A program made the position numbers and the translations under genes. DNA of 64,000 nt, from positions 8,704,515 through 8,768,514 of the forward strand of contig NC_064048.1 in NCBI RefSeq assembly GCF_932526225.1, in the 5' to 3' direction. Source of the stretch: Nematostella vectensis (Eukaryota; Cnidaria; Anthozoa; Actiniaria; Edwardsiidae). Under the pieces are notes generated by a model. The model saw only the letters and a program-made list of their open reading frames with translations. It did not search any database and had not been told where the DNA came from. Within the stretch, counting starts at the first letter, position 1. The number at the start of each line of letters is the position of its first letter. Of this stretch, positions 19,906 to 31,196 are shown one piece after another.

Positions 19906-19950
19906 GTACGTATTTAAAAAAGCATAGTTAATTCGTAATTTTCTTGACAA

Positions 19951-19952
<2 letters not shown>

Positions 19953-20025
<73 letters not shown>
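19953..20025. repeat. (AT)n microsatellite
   Basis: About 36 AT dinucleotides at the 3' end of the minus-strand Penelope-like fragment, a typical insertion context for such elements. Confidence 0.97.
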
Positions 20026-20027
<2 letters not shown>

Positions 20028-20028
<1 letters not shown>

Positions 20029-20708
20029 TTACTAAACGTTTCGGCCCTTCGGCCTTCTTCAGTATAAAATAAGTTAAAAAAATAAAAAATACAATGGGCT
20101 TAAAACTACATCCTTATATACTTACAACTTGTGAATTCTTTAAATATAGTGTACTTAAATTACACCATTTTAACGGCGATTACAAATTGTTGATAAAGCT
20201 ATGTGTTATTGAAATGAATTCGATTTTTCGACTTATACTCCCTGCGTTTATTTAGACCATGGGGAGCCAAAGTAAATAATTGCATCATCCAGTACGCTTC
20301 TCTATTGAGAAGAACACTGTCTAGACCAATCAGATCCTGCCTAGCTATTGTTTCAATTACAATGAAGTCAAAATCACTCAAATTATGCTCGCTGCGGTTG
20401 AAATGCTTGGCGACTTCACATGTTTTCTTGTTAGTTCTCATACTGGACTTATGATTGTGAAAGCGCACCTTGAATTCCGTAGTGCAGGAACCCACGTATT
20501 GTAAATTACATTTCCGACAGGTTGCTAGGTAAATTGCATTCTTAGAATTACAAGAAACACGTTGCCTTATGAAGTATTTCTTGCCAGTTGCAGCGCTAAT
20601 GAAATGTCGTGATTGAACAAAATAACTGCTACAGAGATCACATTTCTTCCCGCATTTAAAACAACCACTATTATTCATTAGCGCTGCAACATCTAAACTC
20701 CACTCCAT
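20028..20708 (-). mobile_element. Penelope-like element, 5'-truncated, with GIY-YIG endonuclease
   Basis: A 169-residue ORF at 20708-20199 carries the C-terminal module of Penelope-like retroelements. A Cys-rich knuckle (CFKCGKKCDLCS) is followed by NAIYLATCRKCNLQYVGSC (GIY-YIG-like core with VG), an RFHNHKSSM segment and a LFTLAPHGLNKR tail. The reverse transcriptase part is absent. Downstream on the minus strand, 20070-20030 has CTGAAGA, a GGCC/GGCC hairpin and GAAACG, then the (AT)n. The start methionine is probably internal to a truncated ORF. This insertion directly follows the last recognisable exon of the integrase-like pseudogene, in the opposite orientation. Confidence 0.8.
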
Positions 20709-20709
20709 T

Positions 20710-22720
20710 CAGACTCGCCAGCCAAAGGAAACGCCCCCAAGCGATGAAAAACGGTCCATGATTGTATGGAAGCAATTTTTTAGTCAAAATTTAAGAAGCC
20801 AGGTGTAAGGCGCTTTAGGTTCGCTGGACAATATTGTTCAAACATTATTTGACTTTGTATTAATAGCAGTTTTTTTTTAATAGAATGATTTTTAGATGTG
20901 TTATTGTTGTATAAACAAACGTTCTTTAGAACTCAAATGACAGCAATAAATTCAGAAAAAAAAATTAACAAAACAAAGAAAGACGTTAACGCTTGAAAGT
21001 GACATTCTCGGAAATGTTCTTTAACTTTAACGATACCATCTGTCATTTTACCTGCTCTTACCTTTAACTAGATGTTTACTCCACGGCGGTTCCAGCGTCT
21101 CTAGCTGACGTGGTGTGATGCGTGGTAATATTAACACTCGCCTTGTAACGGATCGCTGCATCGTTGGTATATAGATGAGACGGATAAAAATAGTTGAAAT
21201 GGAACCGAAGACACTCAAATGTTATTGCTGTGATGCGACGATATCCCTTAATAGTCGCAATAGAAATATAAGGAAAAAAGGCATTGATTCAGAGTTCACC
21301 GTATTTTCTCAGAAACCAAAATCATGCGTGCCTTTCAAACCGACACAAAATTGAATGTTCCAGTATTCTTTTGTTGATAGGCAACCACGCCTAAGAAACT
21401 CATCTAGTTATTCATTTTCATTTGTTTGTAATCTTCCTAGATATTCCATATTAAGGGATTTCTATCAGACTTGTAAAAGTATTATTCAGTACTCTTCTAG
21501 ATAGGCACATTGATGAACAGAATATTTGTTGTGGATAAAATAACGCGTCGCTTGTTCCACCCACTTATTGCTTGCCTGCTGAAGCGCATCTTCTCATCAG
21601 ATTTGAATAGTTGGCACGTTTGCCAAGGGCATAGCAAAGAGTCTATAGCAGTTTTACCAGCTTGAAGCACAACATTAGTTTAGGGGATTTCTTTCTGTGG
21701 ACATAAAAGTTGTCTCTAAAACTTCTTTGACTTTTACAAAACGTGACCATGGCATTAAATAAAGTGCTATTATAGATTTTATTTTAATGACGGTGGCGAA
21801 CTGTCGATGGTCATTTCAAGATTTCATCATATAAATTGCCGAATTAGATAAAACACATCAAAGGTGTGGCTGGCTTGAGTTCTTAGCGATTAAGGTCGTT
21901 CATGTTCTCAATAACTATAAGCATCCAAATGATAATGCAAAGTTTAATCTAACCCTCCTACGCGTCGCTGGAATTTTAATTGACTGGTATTACAATAATA
22001 CAAAGCATAAACCGCAATAAAAAAGCGCGCTAAACTTGGCAGGGAAAGCAAACTAAAGTTTGGCAAACTACACCACCTCTTAACATTATGTACAAACAAC
22101 GAGCTATAGAAGCTGGCTGTGTTTAGCTAGTATTTTTTTAAAATTGTTTGCAGTTTAATGTTGCATGGAAATAGTTGAAACGGAACTGAAAAACAAGTCG
22201 GAAAACGAACTCTTCCAGCCCGTTAATCGAATCAAACTCTTTTTGTTGGGTCATTCAGCAGTCATTTAGTGGATGAAAGTGTTTAGCAAATATAAAACCT
22301 ATTTTTCTTCAGCAAAACTCGTGCCCGTCTTTAAACCAAAACACTAAAGAATAATTTGAAAAATGATTTGGTTTTTTTATGCCTGAATGCATCACCTACC
22401 ATGGCTTTTAAATGTTATGTTAACATATTTTACCTTCCACTCTCGATTAATCTCTATTAGAGCTTTTTTTCGGTTTACTGTACACATGTTTGGGGTTGTA
22501 CATTGGGGTAGCGATATAAGAGTCCTTGCATTTACAATAATTTTGTGTTTTCGTGTTTTGCCTGTTCCACACACTTGCTTGGCTGCTGAAGCGCACTGGC
22601 TCTCCAAATTAATGCAGTTAATACAAATGAGCACTTAGTCATTGAGTCACGTTCTATCGCTACGTTTGCCAAGGACAAAACGAAGATTCAATAGTATTTC
22701 TACAAGCTTTGAGACCATAG
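20710..22720. other. Non-coding region with a diverged direct duplication of about 1 kb spacing
   Basis: Blocks near 21180-21660 (ATAGTTGAAATGGAACCGAA, TTGTTCCACCCACTT, GCTGAAGCGCATC, ACGTTTGCCAAGG) recur near 22160-22700 (ATAGTTGAAACGGAACTGAA, CTGTTCCACACACTT, GCTGAAGCGCACT, ACGTTTGCCAAGG). No gene recognised. Confidence 0.55.
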
Positions 22721-22721
22721 T

Positions 22722-25700
22722 AAAGCTGGCAGGCAACTCAGCAGGCAACTCGGTGAAGTTAGCAGGCAACTAAAATGTGATAATTTGTGTAATATCTCGG
22801 CAGGTATATGGCCGATTGTCACGAAATTTTGACACGATTGTACAAAAAGTACAACAAACATATTCATGCATGTATGATATCAAATATTATTAATCACGTG
22901 ACTGTGTGACGTTGAACGTTCCAGCAGGCAAGTCGTTACATCACAATTGTCGCGATATCTACGTCCCCTTTTTACCGATAGTCATCAAACTTTAACCTAA
23001 GTGTACAAATGTAATAACGAAGACAACGCCGTATTAGTTATTCTCATGACGTCATCAATCACGTGACCGTGGGAAAAAACATTTTCTCGAGTTCCTATTG
23101 AGAAAACATTACGAAACTTTCGAAATATGACAAATAGCACATGGGATTTTACAATCATGAACTTTTAAAATATGACGTCATCAATCACGTGACCGTGGGA
23201 AAAAAGTCGATATCTAGAGTTCTGACTGAAATAACATTGCAAAACTTTCGAAATACGACAAATTATGTATGTCGTTATTAAAGCCTAACTTTTTTGGAAT
23301 GTTTTCGTGATTTACTTTTATAAAAACTTTTAGCAGGCAACTTGACAGTACAGCAGGTAACTCGTGATGCAGTGGGAATATCGTATTCGTCGTTATTAAA
23401 GCTTCACTTTTTTGGCATTTGTAAGTGATTAACTCGAATAGAAACATATACTGGAAATATCGTATTCGTCGTTGTTAAATGTTCACTTTTGGCACTTGCA
23501 CGTGATTTACACATCTTAACCTGCACTGTAATTCCTACCGTTTCTCTGCCGTATCTACGCGTATTATTTTCGCTCGATATGGGCCATCGCTTAAGCTCAT
23601 CGATTATCAGTCACTAACCTAGAGCGCGAATCCTAACAAACTCTCTCTCTACACGACACAATATAAAAACCCATACTCAAGGAGCCAACTGTCCAATACT
23701 TATATAACCACTATCTATCTTCTATTTGCCATCATTGATTTGTCCCCTGCACGCTTTCAGATATTATTCCTCACCGGTCTTGTTATTGACTTGATTTTTC
23801 ACAAGCTCACATTACACTCACAGGAAATTATCAACAGGTAATTATCACCCTCGTTCAAAGGTCAAATACACTGTTCTGCCCTAACTCCAAGCCCGTTTTC
23901 TACATTTCATTTATAGCCACAACTCTTAACTAACATCCCCAATGCAATACACCATATATAATAGCCATAATTGCACACTTTAACCCACACACTAACGTCT
24001 ATCACCATACATTTTATAACCCCACACAGCCGCCTCGGTACGAATACCAGATTTAAATGTTCACTTTTTGGCATTTGTACGTAATTTACTCGAACAAAAA
24101 CATATAACAGGCAACTCGACAGTACAGCAGGTAACTCGTTATACACTGGGAATATTGTATTCGTTGTTGTTACAGCTTCACTTTTTGGCATTTATACGTG
24201 ATTTACTTTAATAAAAACATATAGCAGGCAACTCAATAGTACAGCAGCTAACTCGTTATGCGCTGGGAATATCGTATTCGTCGTCATTCAAGCTTCACTT
24301 TTTTGGAATTTGTACGTGATTTACTTTAATAAAAACATATAGCAGGCAACTCGACAGTACAGCAGGTAACTCGTTATGCGCTGGGAATATCGTATTCGTC
24401 GTTGTTAAATGTTCACTTTTTGGTATTTATACGTGATTTACTTTAATAAAAACATATAGCAGGCAACTCGACAAGCAGGTAACTCGTTATGCGCTGGGAA
24501 TATCGTATTCGTCGTCATTCAAGCTTCACTTTTTTGGAATTTGTACGTGATTTACTTTAATAAAAACATATAGCAGGCAACTCGACAGTACAGCAGGTAA
24601 CTCGTTATGCGCTGGGAATATCGTATTCGTCGTTGTTAAATGTTCACTTTTTGGTATTTATACGTGATTTACTTTAATAAAAACATATAGCAGGCAACTC
24701 GACAGTACAGCAGGTAACTCGTTATGCGCTTGGAATATCGTATTCGTCGCTGTTAAATGTTCACTTTTTGGTATTTGTACATGATTTACTTTAATAAAAA
24801 CATATAGCAGGCAACTCGAAAGTACAGCAGGTAACTCGTTATGCACTGGGAATATCGTATTCGTCGTTGTTAAATGTTCACTTTTTAGTATTTATACGTA
24901 ATGTACTTTAATAAAAACATATAGCAGGCAACTCGACAGTACAGCAGGTAACTCGTTATGCGCTGGGAATATCGTATTCGTCGTTGTTAAATGTTCACTT
25001 TTTGGTATTTGTACATGATTTACTATAATAAAAACATATAGCAGACAACTCGACAGTACAGCAGGTAACTCGTTATGCACTGGGAATATCGTATTCGTCG
25101 TTGTTAAATGTTCACTTTTTAGTATTTATACGTGATTTACTTTAATAAAAACATATAGCAGGCAACTCTACAGTACAGCAGGTAACTCGTTATGCGCTGG
25201 GAATATCGTATTCGTCGTCATTCAAGCTTCACTTTTTTGGAATTTGTACGTGATTTACTTTAATAAAAACATATAGCAGGCAACTCGACAGTACAGCAGG
25301 TAACTCGTTATGCGCTGAGAATATCGTATTCGTCGTTATTGAAGCTTCACTTTTTCGTATTTGTACATGATTTACTTTAATAAAAACATATAGCAGGCAA
25401 CTCGACAGTACAGCAGGTAACTCGTTATGCGCTGGGAATATCGTATTCGTCGTTGTTAAGCTTCACTTTTTTGGAATTTGTACGTGATTTACTTTAATAA
25501 AAACATATAGCAGGCAACTCGACAGTACAGCAGGTAACTCGTTATGCGCTTTGAATATCGTATCCGTCGTTATTGGAGCTTCATTTTTTCGTATTTGTAC
25601 ATGATTTACTTTAATAAAAACATATAGCAGGCAACTCGACAGTACAGCAGATAACTCGTTATGCGCTGGGAATATCGTATTCGTCGTTGTTAAATGTTCA

Positions 25701-28700
25701 CTTTTTGGTATTTATACGTGATTTACTTTAATAAAAACATATAGCAGGCAACTCGACAGTACAGCAGGTAACTCGTTATGCGCTGGGAATATCGTATTCG
25801 TCGTTGTTAAATGTTCACTTTTTGGTATTTGTACATGATTTACTTTAATAAAAACATATAGCAGGCAACTCGACAGTACAGCAGGTAACTCGTTATGCAC
25901 TGGGAATATCGTATTCGTCGTTGTTAAATGTTCACATTTTAGTATTTATACGTGATTTACTTTAATAAAAACATATAGCAGGCAACACTACAGTACAGCA
26001 GGTAACTCGTTATGCACTGGGAATATAGTATTCGTCGTCATTCAAGCTTCACTTTTTTGGAATTTGTACGTGATTTACTTTAATAAAAACATATAGCAGG
26101 AAACTCGACAGTACAGCAGGTAACTCGTTATGCGCTTTGAATATCGTATCCGTCGTTATTGGAGCTTCATTTTTTTGGAATTTGTACGTGATTTACTTTA
26201 ATAAAAACATATAGCAGGCAACTCGACAGTACAGCAGGTAACTCGTTATGCGCTGAGAATATCGTATTCGTCGTTATTGAAGCTTCACTTTTTCGTATTT
26301 GTACATGATTTACTTTAATAAAAACATATAGCAGGCAACTCGACAGTACAGCAGGTAACTCGTTATGCGCTGGGAATATCGTATTCGTCGTTGTTAAGCT
26401 TCACTTTTTTGGAATTTGTACGTGATTTACTTTAATAAAAACATATAGCAGGCAACTCGACAGTACAGCAGGTAACTCGTTATGCGCTTTGAATATCGTA
26501 TCCGTCGTTATTGGAGCTTCATTTTTTCGTATTTGTACATGATTTACTTTAATAAAAACATATAGCAGGCAACTCGACAGTACAGCAGATAACTCGTTAT
26601 GCGCTGGGAATATCGTATTCGTCGTTGTTAAATGTTCACTTTTTGGTATTTATACGTGATTTACTTTAATAAAAACATATAGCAGGCAACTCGACAGTAC
26701 AGCAGGTAACTCGTTATGCGCTGGGAATATCGTATTCGTCGTTGTTAAATGTTCACTTTTTGGTATTTGTACATGATTTACTTTAATAAAAACATATAGC
26801 AGGCAACTCGACAGTACAGCAGGTAACTCGTTATGCACTGGGAATATCGTATTCGTCGTTGTTAAATGTTCACATTTTAGTATTTATACGTGATTTACTT
26901 TAATAAAAACATATAGCAGGCAACACTACAGTACAGCAGGTAACTCGTTATGCACTGGGAATATAGTATTCGTCGTCATTCAAGCTTCACTTTTTTGAAG
27001 TTTGTACGTGATTTACTTTAATAAAAACATATAGCAGGAAACTCGACAGTACAGCAGGTAACTCGTTATGCGCTTTGAATATCGTATCCGTCGTTATTGG
27101 AGCTTCATTTTTTCGTATTTGTACATGATTTACTTTAATAAAAACATATAGCAGGCAACTCGACAGTACAGCAGGTAACTCGTTATGCGCTGGGAATATC
27201 GTATTCGTCGTCATTCAAGCTTCACTTTTTTGGAATTTGTACGTGATTTACTTTAATGAAAACATATAGCAGACAACTCGACAGTACAGCAGGTAACTCG
27301 TTATGCACTGGGAATATCGTATTCGTCGTTATTGAAGCTTCACTTTTTCGTATTTGTACATGATTTACTTTAATAAAAACATATAGCAGGCAACTCGACA
27401 GTACAGCAGGTAACTCGTTATGCACTGGGAATATAGTATTCGTCGTCATTCAAGCTTCACTTTTTTGGAATTTGTACGTGATTTACTTTAATAAAAACAT
27501 ATAGCAGGAAACTCGACAGTACAGCAGGTAACTCGTTATGCGCTGGGAATATCGTATTCGTCGTCATTCAAGCTTCACTTTTTTGGAATTTGTACGTGAT
27601 TTACTTTAATAAAAACATATTGCAGACAACTCGACAGTACAGCAGGTAACTCGTTATGCACTGGGAATATCGTATCCGTCGTTATTGGAGCTTCATTTTT
27701 TTCGTATTTGTACATGATTTACTTTAATAAAAACATATAGCAGGCAACTCGACAGTACAGCAGGTAACTCGTTATGCGCTGGGAATATCGTATTCGTCGT
27801 CATTCAAGCTTCACTTTTTTGGAATTTGTACGTGATTTACTTTAATAAAAACATATAGCAGGCAACTTGCTGTACTGTCGAGTTGCCTGCTATATGTTTT
27901 TATTAAAGTAAATCACGTACAAATTCCAAAAAAGTGAAGCTTGAATGACGACGAATACGATATTCCCAGCGCATAACGAGTTACCTGCTATATGTTTTTA
28001 TTAAAGTAAATCATGTACAAATACGAAAAAATGAAGCTCCAATAACGACGGATACGATATTCAAAGCGCATAACGAGTTACCTGCTGTACTGTCGAGTTT
28101 CCTGCTATATGTTTTTATTAAAGTAAATCACGTACAAATTCCAAAAAAGTGAAGCTTGAATGACGACGAATACTATATTCCCAGTGCATAACGAGTTACC
28201 TGCTGTACTGTCGAGTTGCCTGCTATATGTTTTTATTAAAGTAAATCACGTACAAATTCCAAAAAAGTGAAGCTTGAATGACGACGAATACGATATTCCC
28301 AGCGCATAACGAGTTACCTGCTGTACTGTAGAGTTGCCTGCTATATGTTTTTATTAAAGTAAATCACGTATAAATACTAAAAAGTGAACATTTAACAACG
28401 ACGAATACGATATTCCCAGTGCATAACGAGTTACCTGCTGTACTGTCGAGTTGCCTGCTATATGTTTTTATTAAAGTAAATCATATACAAATACCAAAAA
28501 GTGAACATTTAACAACGACGAATACGATATTCCCAGCGCATAACGAGTTACCTGCTGTACTGTCGAGTTGCCTGCTATATGTTTTTATTAAAGTAAATCA
28601 CGTATAAATACCAAAAAGTGAACATTTAACAACGACGAATACGATATTCCCAGCGCATAACGAGTTACCTGCTGTACTGTCGAGTTGCCTGCTATATGTT

Positions 28701-30679
28701 TTTATTAAAGTAAATCATGTACAAATACGAAAAAATGAAGCTCCAATAACGACGGATACGATATTGAAAGCGCATAACGAGTTACCTGCTGTACTGTCGA
28801 GTTGCCTGCTATATGTTTTTATTAAAGTAAATCACGTACAAATTCCAAAAACGTGAAGCTTAACAACGACGAATACGATATTCCCAGCGCATAACGAGTT
28901 ACCTGCTGTACTGTCGAGTTGCCTGCTATATGTTTTTATTAAAGTAAATCATGTACAAATACGAAAAAGTGAAGCTTCAATAACGACGAATACGATATTC
29001 TCAGCGCATAACGAGTTACCTGCTGTACTGTCGAGTTGCCTGCTATATGTTTTTATTAAAGTAAATCACGTACAAATTCCAAAAAAGTGAAGCTTGAATG
29101 ACGACGAATACGATATTCCCAGCGCATAACGAGTTACCTGCTGTACTGTCGAGTTGCCTGCTATATGTTTTTATTAAAGTAAATCACGTACAAATTCCAA
29201 AAACGTGAAGCTTAACAACGACGAATACGATATTCCCAGCGCATAACGAGTTACCTGCTGTACTGTCGAGTTGCCTGCTATATGTTTTTATTAAAGTAAA
29301 TCATGTACAAATACGAAAAAGTGAAGCTTCAATAACGACGAATACGATATTCTCAGCGCATAACGAGTTACCTGCTGTACTGTCGAGTTGCCTGCTATAT
29401 GTTTTTATTAAAGTAAATCACGTACAAATTCCAAAAAAGTGAAGCTTGAATGACGACGAATACGATATTCCCAGCGCATAACGAGTTACCTGCTGTACTG
29501 TAGAGTTGCCTGCTATATGTTTTTATTAAAGTAAATCACGTATAAATACTAAAAAGTGAACATTTAACAACGACGAATACGATATTCCCAGCGCATAACG
29601 AGTTACCTGCTGTACTGTCGAGTTGCCTGCTATATGTTTTTATTAAAGTTCATTACGTATAAATACTAAAAAGTGAACATTTAACAACGACGAATACGAT
29701 ATTCCCAGTGCATAACGAGTTACCTGCTGTACTGTCGAGTTGCCTGCTATATGTTTTTATTAAAGTAAATCATGTAAAAATACCAAAAAGTGAACATTTA
29801 ACAACGACGAATACGATATTCCCAGCGCATAACGAGTTACCTGCTGTACTGTCGAGTTGCCTGCTATATGTTTTTATTAAAGTAAATCACGTATAAATAC
29901 CAAAAAGTGAACATTTAACAACGACGAATACGATATTTCCAGTATATGTTTCTATTCGAGTTAATCACTTACAAATGCCAAAAAAGTGAAGCTTTAATAA
30001 CGACGAATACGATATTCCCACTGCATCACGAGTTACCTGCTGTACTGTTAAGTTGCCTGCTAAAAGTTTTTATAAAAGTAAATCACGAAAACATTCCAAA
30101 AAAGTTAGGCTTTAATAACGACATACATAATTTGTCGTATTTCGAAAGTTTTGCAATGTTATTTCAGTCAGAACTCTAGATATCGACTTTTTTCCCACGG
30201 TCACGTGATTGATGACGTCATATTTTAAAAGTTTATGATTGTAAAATCCCATGTGCTATTTGTCATATTTCGAAAGTTTCGTAATGTTTTCTCAATAGGA
30301 ACTCGAGAAAATGTTTTTTCCCACGGTCACGTGATTGATGACGTCATGAGAATAACTAATACGGCGTTGTCTTCGTTATTACATTTGTACACTTAGGTTA
30401 AAGTTTGATGACTATCGGTAAAAAGGGGACGTAGATATCGCGACAATTGTGATGTAACGACTTGCCTGCTGGAACGTTCAACGTCACACAGTCACGTGAT
30501 TAATAATATTTGATATCATACATGCATGAATATGTTTGTTGTACTTTTTGTACAATCGTGTCAAAATTTCGTGACAATCGGCCATATACCTGCCGAGATA
30601 TTACACAAATCATCACATTTGAGTTGCCTGCTAACTTCACCGAGTTGCCTGCTGAGTTGCCTGCCAGCTTTACTATGGT
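22722..30679. repeat. Giant foldback: inverted arrays of a 117-bp satellite with matching terminal arms
   Basis: The left end CATAGTAAAGCTGGCAGGCA is mirrored by the right end CCAGCTTTACTATGG. About 740 bp of unique arm at each side (22722-23460 and 29940-30679) are nearly identical reverse complements. Inside are direct arrays of a 117-bp unit (AACATATAGCAGGCAACTCG then ACAGTACAGCAGGTAACTCG), roughly 33 copies to the left of 27866 and 17 inverted copies to the right, with almost no spacer. The left arm also holds a unique insert of about 540 bp (about 23513-24050) absent on the right. Since 117 = 39 codons, open frames run through units, but peptides such as HNELPAVLSSCLLYVFIKV have no recognisable domain and are not called as genes. 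Confidence 0.9.
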
Positions 30680-31090
30680 ATATATATATATAGTGTTGGT
30701 TTGAGAAAAATACAAACTACATAGGTTTCCCTACAGGTCTGTTTCGTGGTTGCCCACTCATCAGGGGATTTAATGAGAATATTCCTACCATCGTATATAT
30801 ACTATTAACATTGAAATTTACATAATAATAGACTGATAGTTTTAGCTAAGGCGGTAAGAGGAACAATAGCGAGTTACATTAAATATGCGGGGCGAAAACT
30901 AACAGTGCGGAACGTGTGAAAAATTGATAGCGCGAAAATTTACGGTGACGGGATTAACAGTTCTAATTGTTTCGTAGCAGGGCTTTGTTTCTGTGGCGGC
31001 ACGAGGACACGAGCTCATTGCGTTTATTTAGAGTTGATTTTGATGCGTTTATTTAGAAGTCGATCAACAGACGCCTATCTGCCCTATCTT
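30680..31090 (-). mobile_element. Penelope-like 3' end, decayed
   Basis: Reading the minus strand, 31040-30970 gives STLNKRNELVSSCRHRNKALL, then stop. This resembles the tail end of Penelope-like ORFs as I remember them. About 350 bp of non-coding sequence follow, containing a hammerhead ribozyme and ending in a TATATA tract. The reverse transcriptase is absent. Assignment is inference from the peptide tail plus the ribozyme position. Confidence 0.45.
30728..30768 (-). ncRNA. Type I hammerhead ribozyme
   Basis: All conserved parts are present on the minus strand. CUGAUGA (30764-30758) is followed by stem II GUGG/CCAC closed by a GCAA tetraloop (30757-30746), then GAA (30745-30743). Stem III is ACAG/CUGU with a 2-nt loop (30742-30733), and the cleavage-site base is A (30732, GUA). 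Stem I pairs UCCC (30768-30765) with GGGA (30731-30728). Short stem III and open stem I match the hammerheads known from Penelope-like elements and retrozymes. Predicted self-cleavage is between 30732 and 30731. Confidence 0.88.
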
Positions 31091-31196
31091 CAGACCAAGC
31101 CTCCTTTGACCAGACCGCGCCACCTTACCAGAAAGCACTCGAAGATAGCGGATACAACTACACGCTACGCTACGAACCCAACATATATATAATGCT

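Noticed and set aside
20715..20812. Possible missing last exon of the integrase-like gene (VWKQFF region)
   Set aside because: The expected RIE-WW block is absent and the match is too weak to support.
24658..29896. Repeated 62-77 codon ORFs on both strands (HNELPAVLSSCLLYVFIKV type)
   Set aside because: They arise because the satellite unit is 117 bp, a multiple of three. They have no start context, no splice logic and no known domain, and appear on both strands according to the array orientation.
22722..30679. CRISPR-like appearance of regularly spaced repeats
   Set aside because: The whole 117-bp unit is conserved, with no variable spacers, and the context is an animal genome. The same holds for the 42-, 46-, 67-, 83- and 94-bp arrays.
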